64,000 bases of DNA from Thalassospira tepidiphila MCCC 1A03514 (GCF_001662875.1 NZ_JPVZ01000012.1:1-64000), one strand, 5' to 3'. Shown: positions 16,003-25,194, numbered from the stretch's first letter. Numbers and translations are program-made. Notes: generated by a model not told the origin, from the sequence alone.

Positions 16003-16851
16003 TTAACGCCCTTCGCGCCGTGCCATGAAGGCAAGCCGCTCGAACAGATGCACGTCCTGCTCGTTTTTCAAAAGCGCCCCATGCATCGGGGGCACGGCGG
16101 TTTTGGCGTCCTTGGCGCGAAGCGCCTCGGGCGGAAGGTCTTCGGCCATCAAAAGCTTCAACCAATCAAGAAGTTCAGAGGTTGAGGGCTTTTTCTTCAA
16201 GCCTGAAACCTCGCGCATGTCATAGAAAAGGTTCAATGCCTCTGCGACCAATCGTTTCTGGATACCGGGGTAATGCACCTCGATGATTTCAGCCATGGTG
16301 TCTGCATCCGGGAAACGGATGTAATGAAAGAAACAACGCCGCAGGAACGCGTCTGGCAGTTCCTTTTCATTGTTTGAGGTGATGATCACGATCGGGCGTT
16401 TGGTGGCTTTGACCATCTGCTGGGTCTCGTAAACGAAGAACTCCATGCGGTCGAGTTCCTGAAGCAGGTCATTGGGGAACTCGATATCGGCCTTGTCGAT
16501 CTCGTCAATCAGGAGGACGGGCGCTTCGCCGTCGGCTTCAAACGCCTCCCACAGCTTTCCCTTGACGATGTAATTGCCGATGTCATGGACACGCTCGTCG
16601 CCCAGCTGACTATCACGCAGGCGCGATACCGCGTCATATTCATAAAGGCCCTGTTGGGCGCGCGTTGTAGATTTGATCGACCAGGTAATCAGTTTTTTGC
16701 CGAGCGATTTGGCAATTTCCTCGGCCAGCACCGTCTTGCCCGTGCCCGGTTCGCCCTTGACCAGAAGCGGTCGCTGCAACGTGATCGCGGCATTGACCGC
16801 CACCATCAGATCTTCGGTCGCGACGTAATTTTCCGTACCCTGAAACTTCAT
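16003..16851 (-). CDS. MoxR-family AAA+ ATPase
   Basis: A 282-residue AAA+ protein with Walker A (GEPGTGKT, near residue 40), Walker B (LLIDEIDKAD), sensor 1 (ITSNNEKELPDAFLRRCFF, including the arginine finger). This is the MoxR domain order and length. It would remodel a client complex with the VWA partner encoded immediately downstream. ATG 16851 was chosen (MKFQ, CAGGG upstream); the six-residue in-frame extension has no clear ribosome-binding site. A lone pair without cox or mox structural genes suggests a distant client. Confidence 0.92.
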   Translation of the reverse strand: MKFQGTENYVATEDLMVAVNAAITLQRPLLVKGEPGTGKTVLAEEIAKSLGKKLITWSIKSTTRAQQGLYEYDAVSRLRDSQLGDERVHDIGNYIVKGKLWEAFEADGEAPVLLIDEIDKADIEFPNDLLQELDRMEFFVYETQQMVKATKRPIVIITSNNEKELPDAFLRRCFFHYIRFPDADTMAEIIEVHYPGIQKRLVAEALNLFYDMREVSGLKKKPSTSELLDWLKLLMAEDLPPEALRAKDAKTAVPPMHGALLKNEQDVHLFERLAFMARREGR

Positions 16852-16933
16852 TTTTGCCCTGCAACACAAGTTGACGTTTGCGTTAACCTAGGGCGTCCAA
16901 CTGATTTGAGCAAGGGCACAAACACCGCACAGC

Positions 16934-17929
16934 TTATGCGTTGTTGCGCTTGAGTGCCTGAGCCGGACTTTCGCCATACCAGTCGCGATAGGACCGCGAA
17001 AAGTTGCTGACATGGTTAAAGCCAACCGCTGCTGCGACCTGCTTGACGGTGAAATCACGCGATGCCAGCAATTCCCGGGCCCACTCCATCCGCCTGGAGC
17101 GGATAAAGTCCGCACAGCTTTTGCCCGTCTCGTGCTTGAACAGGCTGTTAAGGCGGCTTTCCGTCATACCGCCCGCATCCGCCAACTGCGCAACCGAAAC
17201 CGAGCCCGCCAGATCGCGAGTGATTTTGGCAATCGTGTCTTCGATCACCGTCTTTTCAAGAACGCTTGGTTCCGGCGTCTTTTCGCCATCGTGATGCAGC
17301 AGGCAATAGGCATCAATCATCTCGGCCAGAAACAGGGTTGATAAACCTTCAAGCTTGAACTTGCGCCCAACACCGGTCGCTTGGGCGGAGAACATCGCAC
17401 TGACGATGCTTCTGATCTTGTTGTTAAGCCCAAGCGCCCTGACTTCAATCACGCTTTGATCATCGGACAGATAGGGATCAAGTGCTGCTGGCAGATCATC
17501 GCCAAACTTGGCACGCAGCGCATCAAGTTCAATGGTAACCCCGGCATGGCGGATCACTTGTCCACCGGGCAGGAAATAGCGCGTCCCGGGCCGGTCGACG
17601 CGCATTATCAAACCAATCTCGGGCGACATGGTATGTTTGCCGCCATCCGGGCAATCAAAATCAAGGTCGCCGAGAATATTGACAGATCCGGCAAGCCAGC
17701 CCGGCGGCAAAGCGTTTTGAACGTCAAATCTGGAATCCTCACGGACATTCAATTCCGCACGGTGCAAACAGATGCCGTTACCGAAATCGATCCGTTCCAG
17801 ACGCCCGGTCACACCGGGCAATTCAAACAGGTCACCATCGGCAAGCCTGAGCTCGCCGATACCGCCTGCTCTGTCCTGATCCGAAAACATGCCAAACGCG
17901 TCATCCGCGCTCTGACCGGTCTCCTGCAT
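16934..17929 (-). CDS. AraC-family regulator
   Basis: The 331-residue protein ends in a complete AraC-type DNA-binding domain: VAQLADAGGMTESRLNSLFK and VKQVAAAVGFNHVSNFSRSY, then YGESPAQALKR. The N-terminal part (LPPGWLAGSVNILGDLDF, GLIMRVDRPGTRYFLPGG) resembles the ligand-binding half of PchR/siderophore-type AraC regulators, but the match is loose. It stands alone; the TetR gene upstream reads the same way 200 bases away. GGGCAGAGT precedes ATG 17929. Target unknown. Confidence 0.85.
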   Translation of the reverse strand: MQETGQSADDAFGMFSDQDRAGGIGELRLADGDLFELPGVTGRLERIDFGNGICLHRAELNVREDSRFDVQNALPPGWLAGSVNILGDLDFDCPDGGKHTMSPEIGLIMRVDRPGTRYFLPGGQVIRHAGVTIELDALRAKFGDDLPAALDPYLSDDQSVIEVRALGLNNKIRSIVSAMFSAQATGVGRKFKLEGLSTLFLAEMIDAYCLLHHDGEKTPEPSVLEKTVIEDTIAKITRDLAGSVSVAQLADAGGMTESRLNSLFKHETGKSCADFIRSRRMEWARELLASRDFTVKQVAAAVGFNHVSNFSRSYRDWYGESPAQALKRNNA

Positions 17930-18137
17930 ACTCTGCCCGTTCCACTATTTTTAACTGACTGTCGATGCGATCACCCGCCGACGCAATCAACAGCATTTTG
18001 TCTTTGATATCATGGAATCAACGGGTTGTCTGTGACAGTGCGCACCTCAAGTCGAACTCAACATGGGTCTAAAAGCGTCTTGTTAGACGAATGATCGGGT
18101 GATCACGACGTTGTTTTCTGAGCCAGACTGGTAAGCT

Positions 18138-18761
18138 TCAGGCCGCGTCACCAGACATCAGCAATGCCAGCGGGGCATTCTGCCGTGCCACGCTGGCCTT
18201 CAGGCCATCGACATCCATCTCCTCGTCTTTGACGAACTCGATGAACATCATGTTGACGTTGTTAAAGATCAGCTCACCTGTGGCATCGCAGTCGACACCC
18301 TTGCGCACGACACCGCGATTCTGCAAGGCGCGAATCAGATCGCAGACCTGTTTGGACAGCCGATGATCAAGCGCTGTGTAGCGCTGGGAAAACGGCGTTT
18401 CGGGCTGCGCAATCGACAGTGACATCGCCGTGCGCCACATCTCCTTGGACAGATATGTCAGGGAGTGGTCGTAATATTTCCCGATCAGTTCGGACAAGGC
18501 CGTGGCGACATCTTCATGTTCGCGCGCGATAATAGCATCTCCCGCTGCCAGCACTTCCTCGACCTCCATCGAGACCGTGGCCATCAGCATATCGCCCTTG
18601 TTTTTGAAGTAGTTATAGAACGTGCCGACAGACACACCGGCCATTTCGGCAATGTCTTCGATGCGCGCACTGTCATATCCGACTTTGCGAAACAGCGTCG
18701 TCGCCGCCTCCAGAATACGGCGGTTTTTATCGGCTTTCTTTTGGGCGCGCAGTCCTGACAT
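18138..18761 (-). CDS. TetR-family repressor of the divergent amine-uptake operon
   Basis: A 207-residue TetR regulator. The N-terminal helix-turn-helix is clear (RIEDIAEMAGVSVGTFYNYFKNK, residues about 30-52), and the helical ligand domain follows. Start 18761 has GGAG six bases upstream; an in-frame ATG at 18800 would place the leader inside the first operator. Divergent from the ABC transporter operon, with two palindromes of matching sequence in between, it is the likely repressor of both units and is released by the transported amine or a breakdown product (inference). Confidence 0.9.
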   Translation of the reverse strand: MSGLRAQKKADKNRRILEAATTLFRKVGYDSARIEDIAEMAGVSVGTFYNYFKNKGDMLMATVSMEVEEVLAAGDAIIAREHEDVATALSELIGKYYDHSLTYLSKEMWRTAMSLSIAQPETPFSQRYTALDHRLSKQVCDLIRALQNRGVVRKGVDCDATGELIFNNVNMMFIEFVKDEEMDVDGLKASVARQNAPLALLMSGDAA

Positions 18762-18778
18762 CGTCACTCCGGAAAAAC

Positions 18779-18824
18779 TGAACGGGTTCAAAATTAACAT
18801 TGACTCAAAAAATGAACGCGTTCA
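18779..18824. promoter_or_regulatory. Two TGAAC(G)NGTTCA palindromes, probable TetR operators
   Basis: TGAACGGGTTCA (18779-18790, one mismatch to symmetry) and TGAACGCGTTCA (18813-18824, perfect) are 34 bases apart centre to centre in the divergent TetR/transporter intergenic region. Position and symmetry fit TetR dimers repressing both directions. Confidence 0.75.
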
Positions 18825-18884
18825 ATATTTTTTCAACGGCGCCGGATAAGCGCCGAAAAACCCAATTCAAGGGAGGCCTCAACT

Positions 18885-18953
18885 ATGAAATCAGGGAGAG
18901 CCTATGTCTCGTCACGTCTCTACGGGGAAGACCCGCAACAAGTTTCTGAGTAG
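18885..18953 (+). CDS. Possible 22-codon upstream ORF overlapping the binding-protein start
   Basis: ATG 18885 follows a strong GGGAGG at 18871 and encodes MKSGRAYVSSRLYGEDPQQV and two more residues before TAG at 18951. It overlaps the substrate-binding protein gene, which begins at 18904 in another frame with its own GGGAGAG. It may be a leader ORF coupling translation, or chance; no conservation can be judged here. Confidence 0.3.
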   Translation: MKSGRAYVSSRLYGEDPQQVSE

Positions 18954-19992
18954 CACTGCGACCTTTATTCTGGGCGCTGTTGCCATGGCGCAAACCGCAC
19001 AAGCAACCGAAGAATTGAATGCTTTGGTCTGGTGCGACCATACCGATCCGGCCTTGATCGAGCCGTTTGAGAAAGAATACGACGTCAAAGTCAATCTCAA
19101 GGAGTACGAAGGCACCGGTGCCGGTCTTTCGATCATTGAACAATCCCGTCCGGGCGACTGGGATGTGTTTGTGATCGACGGGGTTGATGTCCATCGCGCG
19201 GTCGAAATGGGCGTTCTGGCCGAAATCCCGGCCGATGCCCTGCCGACATCCGATATCTTCCCCGAAGTCGTGATGGCCGAAAACAACGTGGTGGATGGCA
19301 AAACCTATGCTGTCACCGAGAAGTTCGGCTACAACACCATTTCGTTCGACAAGACCAAGGTCGATCCCAAGGACATGGAAGACATGTCGGTGATCTGGTC
19401 GGACAAATATGCCGGCCGCATCGCGGTTTATGATTATTACCTGCCGGTGATCGGCCTTGTTGGCTTGGGTCTTGGCATCGATACGGCTGATCTTGGCGCG
19501 GACGACATGCCCGCGATCAAGGAAAAGCTGTTTGCGATGAAAAAGGTCTCCAAACAGGTTGGTGAAGTTGTTTCTTCCCAGACCGCCCTTGCCACCGGGG
19601 AAGTCGATATCCTTGTTGGTGGTGGTGAATGGATCACGGCGGTTCTGTCCGAAGAAAAACCGAACCTTGACTGGATCATCCCCAAACAGGGCGGCCTTCG
19701 CTGGGCCCAGTCGATCGGGGTGATGAAGGATTCTGAAAAGCCTGATCTTGCGCTTAAATTCGTTCAATACATCATGAGCCCCGAAGGCCAGGCGCGCCTT
19801 GCGACCTCGTCTTGTTATTGGGGTATGCCAGCCAACGCCAAGGCAGGCGAAAACCTGACCGATGCCCAGAAAGCGGCCCTTCGCTGGGATGATCAGGACG
19901 GATACCTCAAAAACTCGCAGCTTTACCCGATCCCGGATGCCGATCTCGATGCCGAGATGCAGGATGCCTGGGTCGAGATGCTCCAGCAGTAA
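18904..19992 (+). CDS. Polyamine-type ABC transporter substrate-binding protein
   Basis: The 362-residue periplasmic protein has a Sec signal ending near QA|TEE and the PotD/PotF-type fold: LNALVWCDHTDP at the mature N-terminus, DVFVIDGVDVHRAVEMGVL, FGYNTISFDKTKV, IIPKQGGLRWAQSIGV. It would bind spermidine, putrescine or a related amine and deliver it to the permeases encoded downstream. GGGAGAG precedes ATG 18904. A hairpin after its stop probably protects its message and keeps the binding protein in excess. The exact ligand cannot be read from sequence. Confidence 0.88.
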   Translation: MSRHVSTGKTRNKFLSSTATFILGAVAMAQTAQATEELNALVWCDHTDPALIEPFEKEYDVKVNLKEYEGTGAGLSIIEQSRPGDWDVFVIDGVDVHRAVEMGVLAEIPADALPTSDIFPEVVMAENNVVDGKTYAVTEKFGYNTISFDKTKVDPKDMEDMSVIWSDKYAGRIAVYDYYLPVIGLVGLGLGIDTADLGADDMPAIKEKLFAMKKVSKQVGEVVSSQTALATGEVDILVGGGEWITAVLSEEKPNLDWIIPKQGGLRWAQSIGVMKDSEKPDLALKFVQYIMSPEGQARLATSSCYWGMPANAKAGENLTDAQKAALRWDDQDGYLKNSQLYPIPDADLDAEMQDAWVEMLQQ

Positions 19993-20018
19993 GCAATCCC
20001 TTGTCTACTGCCACCAGC

Positions 20019-20045
20019 CGATGTCCCGCTTTTTGCGGGGCATCG
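20019..20045 (+). repeat. Intercistronic hairpin after the binding-protein gene
   Basis: CGATGTCCCGC and GCGGGGCATCG form an 11-bp stem (one G-T pair) with a five-T loop and no T tail. It is placed as in many ABC operons where such hairpins stabilise the binding-protein mRNA. Confidence 0.7.
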
Positions 20046-20152
20046 GTGCCAAACTTGCGGTAAGCTGACCCCAACGGCGCCCACCATCCCAAGCGAGTTA
20101 TAAGCAACCATCCCCCCACCCAGGCGGGCTGGTTTGCGAAAAGGATACCGTT

Positions 20153-21016
20153 ATGGCCACTGCCAGCCTTGAAACACGCGAAAATCGCCGCGCATGGGGC
20201 TTTGTGACCCCGGCCCTGCTGTGGACCGTCGCGTTTTTCGTTATTCCCTTTATCGTCATGGCCGCGATCAGCCTTGCGACCCGCAAGGGACGCGAAATCG
20301 TCATGGCGTGGAATTTCGATAATTACATCGAATTCTTTGAAAAGGCCCATCTGCTTAAAGGGCTTTTTGTCTCGCTTGAAATCACCTTCACAGTCACGAT
20401 CATTTCCGTGATCCTTGCCTATCCGCTGGCCTGGATCATTGCCGAACGCGTCCCGCAGAAATGGCAGCGTATGGCACTAATCATGGCGATACTTCCATTC
20501 TGGACGAGCTATGTGGTGCGATCCTATTCATGGCTTCTGGTGCTGGCGCAAAACGGCGTGATAAATAACACTCTGGTCTATTTGGGGGTGATTTCCGAAC
20601 CGCTTGAACTGGCCAGCACACGGACGGCCACCGTCATCGGGTTTGTGCATTTCTTTGTCATGCTGTTGACGCTCACGATCTATGCCAATCTGGTGCAGAT
20701 GCCGCCGAACTATCGCAGGGCTGCGGCCGATCTTGGTGCAAACGGGTTTCAGGTATTCTGGCATGTTGTGTTACCGCTCACATTGCCGGGCATTATGGTC
20801 GGTGCGTTCCTGACCTTTGTGCTGTGTATTGGCGATTACATCACCCCGCAGATCCTGGGCGGGAATAACGAACTCGCCCTGCCGCAAGTCATCATGCTCC
20901 AACTGGGCCGCCGGGCTGATTTCCCGATGGCAGCCACGCTTTCGATCATTCTGATGGTGGTGGTGACACTGGCCTATATTGCCTGTGCGCGCTGGCTTAA
21001 GATGGAGAGAACATAA
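20153..21016 (+). CDS. ABC transporter permease, PotB type
   Basis: A 287-residue inner-membrane protein with six predicted spans, the first at about residues 18-42 (GFVTPALLWTVAFFVIPFIVM). The permease coupling motif near the C-terminal third reads YRRAAADLGANGFQVFWHVVLPLTLPGI, the EAA-type loop that touches the ATPase. Family members pair with a PotC permease, which follows two bases later. AAGGA precedes ATG 20153. It transports the amine delivered by the binding protein. Confidence 0.92.
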   Translation: MATASLETRENRRAWGFVTPALLWTVAFFVIPFIVMAAISLATRKGREIVMAWNFDNYIEFFEKAHLLKGLFVSLEITFTVTIISVILAYPLAWIIAERVPQKWQRMALIMAILPFWTSYVVRSYSWLLVLAQNGVINNTLVYLGVISEPLELASTRTATVIGFVHFFVMLLTLTIYANLVQMPPNYRRAAADLGANGFQVFWHVVLPLTLPGIMVGAFLTFVLCIGDYITPQILGGNNELALPQVIMLQLGRRADFPMAATLSIILMVVVTLAYIACARWLKMERT

Positions 21017-21017
21017 A

Positions 21018-21809
21018 ATGATCTCTTCACGCTTTTCCAAACTGCTGTCCTGGTCTTATCTGGCGGCACTTTATGGCTTCATCTTTTTGCCCGTGGCGGT
21101 CCTTGTCCTGTTTTCGTTTCAGGATGGCCGCCTGCCGGTTCCGCCTTTTAACGGCGCGACCCTTAAATGGTATGGCGAGGTCTTTTCGGACAATCGTCTG
21201 ATGTCGGCCCTGACCAATTCCTTGATGGTTGCCATCGGCTCGGCCACGGTTGCCTGCGTGCTTGGTTTCTGTGCGGCCTATGGGCTGGCGCGCTTTGTTT
21301 TGCCCGCATCGCGCTTGCAACGTGGCCTTTTGATTGCACCGATGACGGTCAGTTACCTGATCATTGCGTTGGGCTTGCTCACCACCTTTAACTGGCTGGG
21401 TGTTTCGCTGTCGCTTTGGACTGTCGGCATCGGGCATGTGGTGATCAATCTGCCGCTGTGCTTTGCGATTATTTATGCATCCATGGGCGATCATCAGAAA
21501 AATATCGAACGGGCCGCCCGCGATCTGGGTGCCGCCGAATGGCAGGTGATGACGCAGGTATCTGCCCCGATGTTGATGCCATCGATCCTTGCGGCCTTTT
21601 TCCTGTCGGTGACGTTTAGCTGGGATGAATTCATCATCGCATTCTTGCTGTCGCGCTTTGACGTCACCCTGCCAGTTGAAATCTGGAGCATGCTTCGTTC
21701 GGGCCTGAACCCGAAAACCAACGCGGTTGGAAGCATTGTCTTCCTGGTATCAGTTGCGCTTCTGCTTATTCTTGAATTGATTGTCTTTAGAAGGACGGCA
21801 AAGAAATGA
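21018..21809 (+). CDS. ABC transporter permease, PotC type
   Basis: The 263-residue product has six predicted spans and the EAA-type loop IERAARDLGAAEWQVMTQVSAPMLMPS. The C-terminal region VTFSWDEFIIAFLLSRFDVTLPVEIWS is characteristic of PotC. It begins two bases after the PotB gene, and its stop overlaps the ATPase gene by four bases. Start 21018 (MISSRFSK) has GGAGAG upstream; the in-frame ATG at 20979 lies inside PotB. Confidence 0.92.
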   Translation: MISSRFSKLLSWSYLAALYGFIFLPVAVLVLFSFQDGRLPVPPFNGATLKWYGEVFSDNRLMSALTNSLMVAIGSATVACVLGFCAAYGLARFVLPASRLQRGLLIAPMTVSYLIIALGLLTTFNWLGVSLSLWTVGIGHVVINLPLCFAIIYASMGDHQKNIERAARDLGAAEWQVMTQVSAPMLMPSILAAFFLSVTFSWDEFIIAFLLSRFDVTLPVEIWSMLRSGLNPKTNAVGSIVFLVSVALLLILELIVFRRTAKK

Positions 21810-22918
21810 CCGCCCCTGTCTCCATTCGCAACGCCACCAAGATTTTTGGCGACTTTACCGCCCTTGACGATATCAGCCTCGAAATCGCGGCGGGGGAATA
21901 TATCGTCCTGCTGGGCCCATCGGGTTGTGGCAAGACCACCTTGTTATCCCTTCTGGGCGGGTTCCTGTCGCCATCCAGTGGCACGATTGAAATCAATGGC
22001 AAGGATATGGGCGATGTCGCACCGGCCAAACGCCCGACCACCACGATGTTTCAGGACTATGCCCTGTTCCCGCATATGAGCCTGCGCGACAATGTCGCCT
22101 TTGGCCTTAAAATGCGCAAGGTCGGCAAATCCGAACGTCACGCCAAGGCCGAAGAACTGCTTGATATGGTCGGGCTAAAAACGTCCGCCAACAAGAAACC
22201 GCATGAACTTTCGGGCGGGCAGCGTCAACGCGTTGCCCTTGCCCGTGCACTTGCGGTCGAGCCCGATGTGTTGTTGCTTGATGAACCGCTGGGTGCGCTT
22301 GACCTCAAGCTGCGTCGTCAGATGCAGGATGAGCTTAAAGCCATTCAGAAACGGGTTGGCACCACCTTTGTCCACGTCACCCACGATCAGGAAGAAGCCA
22401 TGGCGATTGCTGATCGGATCGTGGTGATGAATGCCGGCCGGATCGAAGATGTCGGCAGCCCCGAAAATATCTATATGCAGCCCAAGACGATTTTCACCGC
22501 AAGCTTCATGGGGGAGGTCAATTTCATCCCCGGCACATTTGAAAGCGCAACCGACAGCACCATTTCCGTCAAGACATCGCTTGGTACTGTTGAACTGCCT
22601 GAATTCGAATGCAGGGGCTTCACCCCCGGCGCATCGGTCACCCTTGCCATTCGCCCGGAACATTTCCGTGCCAGCACCGGGACTGGCCCGCGCATCACGC
22701 TGGGCAAGGCCAAGGTCGAAGACGGATCGTTCTTTGGCACCCATCATCGCGCCCATCTAAGCCCGCTTGATTACCCCAACATGACGATCACCGCCCACAT
22801 GCCGCAATCGGCCATCATCGAACCGGGGGCATGGGTTGAACTGACCCTTGATCCGACCTCGGTTGTGGTGTTGCATGGCCATCCGCCCCGCCCCACGCCA
22901 GAAAGTGCTGCCCTATGA
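21806..22918 (+). CDS. Polyamine-type ABC transporter ATP-binding protein
   Basis: The 370-residue ATPase has Walker A (GPSGCGKTT), Q-loop (MFQDYALFPHM), signature LSGGQRQRVALARAL, Walker B (VLLLDEPLGALD) and the switch His (VTHDQEEAMA). A C-terminal TOBE-type domain (about residues 280-365) matches PotA-class ATPases. It lies between the permease gene and the hydrolase gene, overlapping each by four bases, so the five genes are translationally coupled. Confidence 0.94.
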   Translation: MTAPVSIRNATKIFGDFTALDDISLEIAAGEYIVLLGPSGCGKTTLLSLLGGFLSPSSGTIEINGKDMGDVAPAKRPTTTMFQDYALFPHMSLRDNVAFGLKMRKVGKSERHAKAEELLDMVGLKTSANKKPHELSGGQRQRVALARALAVEPDVLLLDEPLGALDLKLRRQMQDELKAIQKRVGTTFVHVTHDQEEAMAIADRIVVMNAGRIEDVGSPENIYMQPKTIFTASFMGEVNFIPGTFESATDSTISVKTSLGTVELPEFECRGFTPGASVTLAIRPEHFRASTGTGPRITLGKAKVEDGSFFGTHHRAHLSPLDYPNMTITAHMPQSAIIEPGAWVELTLDPTSVVVLHGHPPRPTPESAAL

Positions 22919-23646
22919 CGATTGACCGCGCCAAACCCGAAGACTGGTATAGCCTGAAAACCGTCGGCGATGACGTCACGTATATCGGCGAACCGTTTAT
23001 CGAGGAATTTTACCGTTGCAACATCTGGCATGTGCGCGGCCGCGATGGCGACATGCTGGTCGATAGTGGCATGGGTGTTGTATCGCTGACCGAATGGGTA
23101 CCACTTGTCACCGAACGCAGCGTTCAGGCGGTTGCCAGCCACACCCATTTTGATCATATCGGTTGCCACCATGAATTTGAAAACCGGGTATGCCATCGTT
23201 GCGAAGCCGATCTTCTGGCCGCGCCAACGCGTAAAAACACGCTTGCCGATCCCTATGTGACCGACGAGATTTTCACAAAACTCCCGCCGCTTCCCTATGC
23301 CTCGACCACCTACGCGGTCAAGGCCGCACCGGCGACCCGCATTGTCGAGGACGGCGATGTGATTGACCTTGGCGACCGCCATTTCGAGGTCATCCACACA
23401 CCGGGCCATTCACCGGGCGGCATTGCGCTTTGGGAAAAGGCCACCGGCATCCTGTTTTCCGGTGACATTGTTTATGATGGACCTTTGATCGAAGACACTT
23501 ATCATGCAAATGCAGCTGACTATGTCCGATCGATGGAACGGCTTTATGATTTGCCGGTCCGGGTCGTGCATGGCGGACATTTCGCCAGTTACGGGGCCGA
23601 ACGCCACCGGGAAATAATAAAAAACTGGCTGAGGGAACGAACCTGA
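22915..23646 (+). CDS. Metallo-beta-lactamase-fold hydrolase
   Basis: A 243-residue MBL-fold protein with the metal-binding HTHFDHIG motif near residue 78, a third ligand in IHTPGHSPGG, the bridging Asp in LFSGDIVYDG, and a final His in VHGGHF. Four-base overlap with the ATPase gene ties it to the amine-uptake operon. The family includes thiolesterases, lactonases and glyoxalase II; a cysteine-rich patch (NRVCHRCEAD) may be an extra metal site. I infer that it acts on an intermediate of the imported compound, for example hydrolysis of a lactone or thioester. Confidence 0.85.
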   Translation: MTIDRAKPEDWYSLKTVGDDVTYIGEPFIEEFYRCNIWHVRGRDGDMLVDSGMGVVSLTEWVPLVTERSVQAVASHTHFDHIGCHHEFENRVCHRCEADLLAAPTRKNTLADPYVTDEIFTKLPPLPYASTTYAVKAAPATRIVEDGDVIDLGDRHFEVIHTPGHSPGGIALWEKATGILFSGDIVYDGPLIEDTYHANAADYVRSMERLYDLPVRVVHGGHFASYGAERHREIIKNWLRERT

Positions 23647-23722
23647 AACCGCGCCAACAGCGTCACCAGTGCGAGGGATAATGCGCTGGCCCGAACCACA
23701 TACATGATCAGGAAGGCTTCCT

Positions 23723-25147
23723 ATGGATAACGCAGGCAAATTTTACATCAACGGCAAATGGGTTGATCCGATTTCCTCGGAAAAGATGGACGTGATCAAT
23801 CCGGCCACCGAAGAAGTCATCACCCAAATCACCCTGGCCAGCGAAGAAGATGTCGACCTTGCCGTCGCCGCAGCCAAGCGCGCCTTTGAAAGCTATAGCC
23901 AGACCACGCTCGAACAGCGTCTTGGCTGGCTTGAGAACCTGCTTGCTATCTATAAGCGCCGCTACGGCGAAGTTGCAGATACCATCACCATGGAACTCGG
24001 CGCGCCAACCACCATGTCGCACGAACAGCAGGCCGCAGCCGGCACGGCACATCTCGAAGATTTCATTGTTGCGCTGAAGAAGCTCAAGACTGAGGAAATC
24101 CTTTATAATGGCGAACTTCTGTTGCGCGAACCCATCGGGGTTTGCGGCCTGATCACGCCGTGGAACTGGCCGATCAACCAGATCGTGCTTAAGGTCATCC
24201 CGGCCCTTGCCACCGGCTGCACCTGTGTGTTGAAGCCATCCGAATTCACCCCGCTTAATGCCATGCTTTATGCCGAAATGATCCACGAGGCAGGCTTCCC
24301 GGCAGGCGCCTTTAACATGGTTCAGGGTGCGGGTCCGGTTGCCGGTGCAACCCTGTCGCGTCATCCCGATATCACCATGATGTCCTTTACCGGATCGACC
24401 CGTGCGGGCAAGGCAATCACCAAGGATGCGTCGGAAAACATCAAACGCGTGACGCTCGAACTCGGCGGAAAGTCCCCCAACATCGTGTTCGACGATGTCG
24501 ATATCGAAGACCGCATCGCCTGGAGTGTGAATGCCGTTTTCAACAACTCCGGCCAGACCTGTGATGCGCCGACCCGCATGCTGGTGCAACGCTCGATCTA
24601 TGATGACGCGGTCACGGTTGCCAAACGCGTTGGCGAACAGGCATCCGTCGGCGATCCGACCAAGGAAGGCAGCCATATCGGCCCGCTGGTCAGCCACATC
24701 CAGTTTGACCGGGTTCAGACCCTTATTCAGGCCGGCATTGACGAAGGTGCGACCCTTCTCGTTGGTGGTGCGGGCAAGCCTGACGACACCAACGAGGGAT
24801 ACTTCGTCAAACCGACCATCTTTGCCGATGTGAACAACAATATGCGCATCGCACGCGAGGAAATCTTTGGCCCGGTGGTCTCGATGATCCCGTTTGACAC
24901 CGAAGAAGAAGCGATTGAAATCGCCAATGACACGCCATACGGTTTGGCCGCCTATATCCAGACCCCGGATGCCAAAAAGGCCGACCGCGTCGCCCGCCAA
25001 CTGCGTGCCGGTATGGTGTTGCTGAATGGCTCCGCCCCAATGGCGGGCAGTCCGTTTGGCGGTTACAAGCAATCAGGCAACGGCCGCGAAGGCGGTCTGT
25101 TTGGCCTTGAAGACTTCATGGAAATCAAGATGATCCATAAGCTTTAA
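23723..25147 (+). CDS. NAD(P)-dependent aldehyde dehydrogenase
   Basis: The 474-residue enzyme has the standard ALDH elements: TPWNWP cofactor motif, FTGSTRAGKAI, catalytic Glu in LELGGKSP, catalytic Cys280 in NNSGQTCDAPT, and EEIFGPV. The Cys-x-Ala-Pro context differs from the common C(T/I)A(A/G) and is typical of a subgroup of broad ALDHs. As last gene of the amine operon it most likely oxidises an aminoaldehyde or other aldehyde made from the substrate; no aminotransferase or amine oxidase is in the operon. AGGAAGG precedes ATG 23723 within a small palindrome (AGGAAGGCTTCCT). Confidence 0.93.
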   Translation: MDNAGKFYINGKWVDPISSEKMDVINPATEEVITQITLASEEDVDLAVAAAKRAFESYSQTTLEQRLGWLENLLAIYKRRYGEVADTITMELGAPTTMSHEQQAAAGTAHLEDFIVALKKLKTEEILYNGELLLREPIGVCGLITPWNWPINQIVLKVIPALATGCTCVLKPSEFTPLNAMLYAEMIHEAGFPAGAFNMVQGAGPVAGATLSRHPDITMMSFTGSTRAGKAITKDASENIKRVTLELGGKSPNIVFDDVDIEDRIAWSVNAVFNNSGQTCDAPTRMLVQRSIYDDAVTVAKRVGEQASVGDPTKEGSHIGPLVSHIQFDRVQTLIQAGIDEGATLLVGGAGKPDDTNEGYFVKPTIFADVNNNMRIAREEIFGPVVSMIPFDTEEEAIEIANDTPYGLAAYIQTPDAKKADRVARQLRAGMVLLNGSAPMAGSPFGGYKQSGNGREGGLFGLEDFMEIKMIHKL

Positions 25148-25163
25148 AATCGCCTACCTCTTT

Positions 25164-25194
25164 GCCGGGCGCTGACTGGCTGATGGCGCCCGGC
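25164..25194 (+). terminator. Strong hairpin ending the amine operon, no T tail
   Basis: GCCGGGCGC and GCGCCCGGC form a 9-bp GC stem with a 13-base loop, 17 bases after the dehydrogenase stop. The following bases are not T-rich, so it may act as an mRNA 3' barrier or with Rho. Confidence 0.5.

Noticed and set aside
18883-19767. Minus-strand open frame opposite the substrate-binding protein gene
   Set aside because: Antisense shadow; the plus strand has a full signal peptide and family motifs.
23708-25072. Long minus-strand open frame opposite the aldehyde dehydrogenase
   Set aside because: Shadow of a strongly coding plus-strand gene; no ribosome-binding site or recognisable product.
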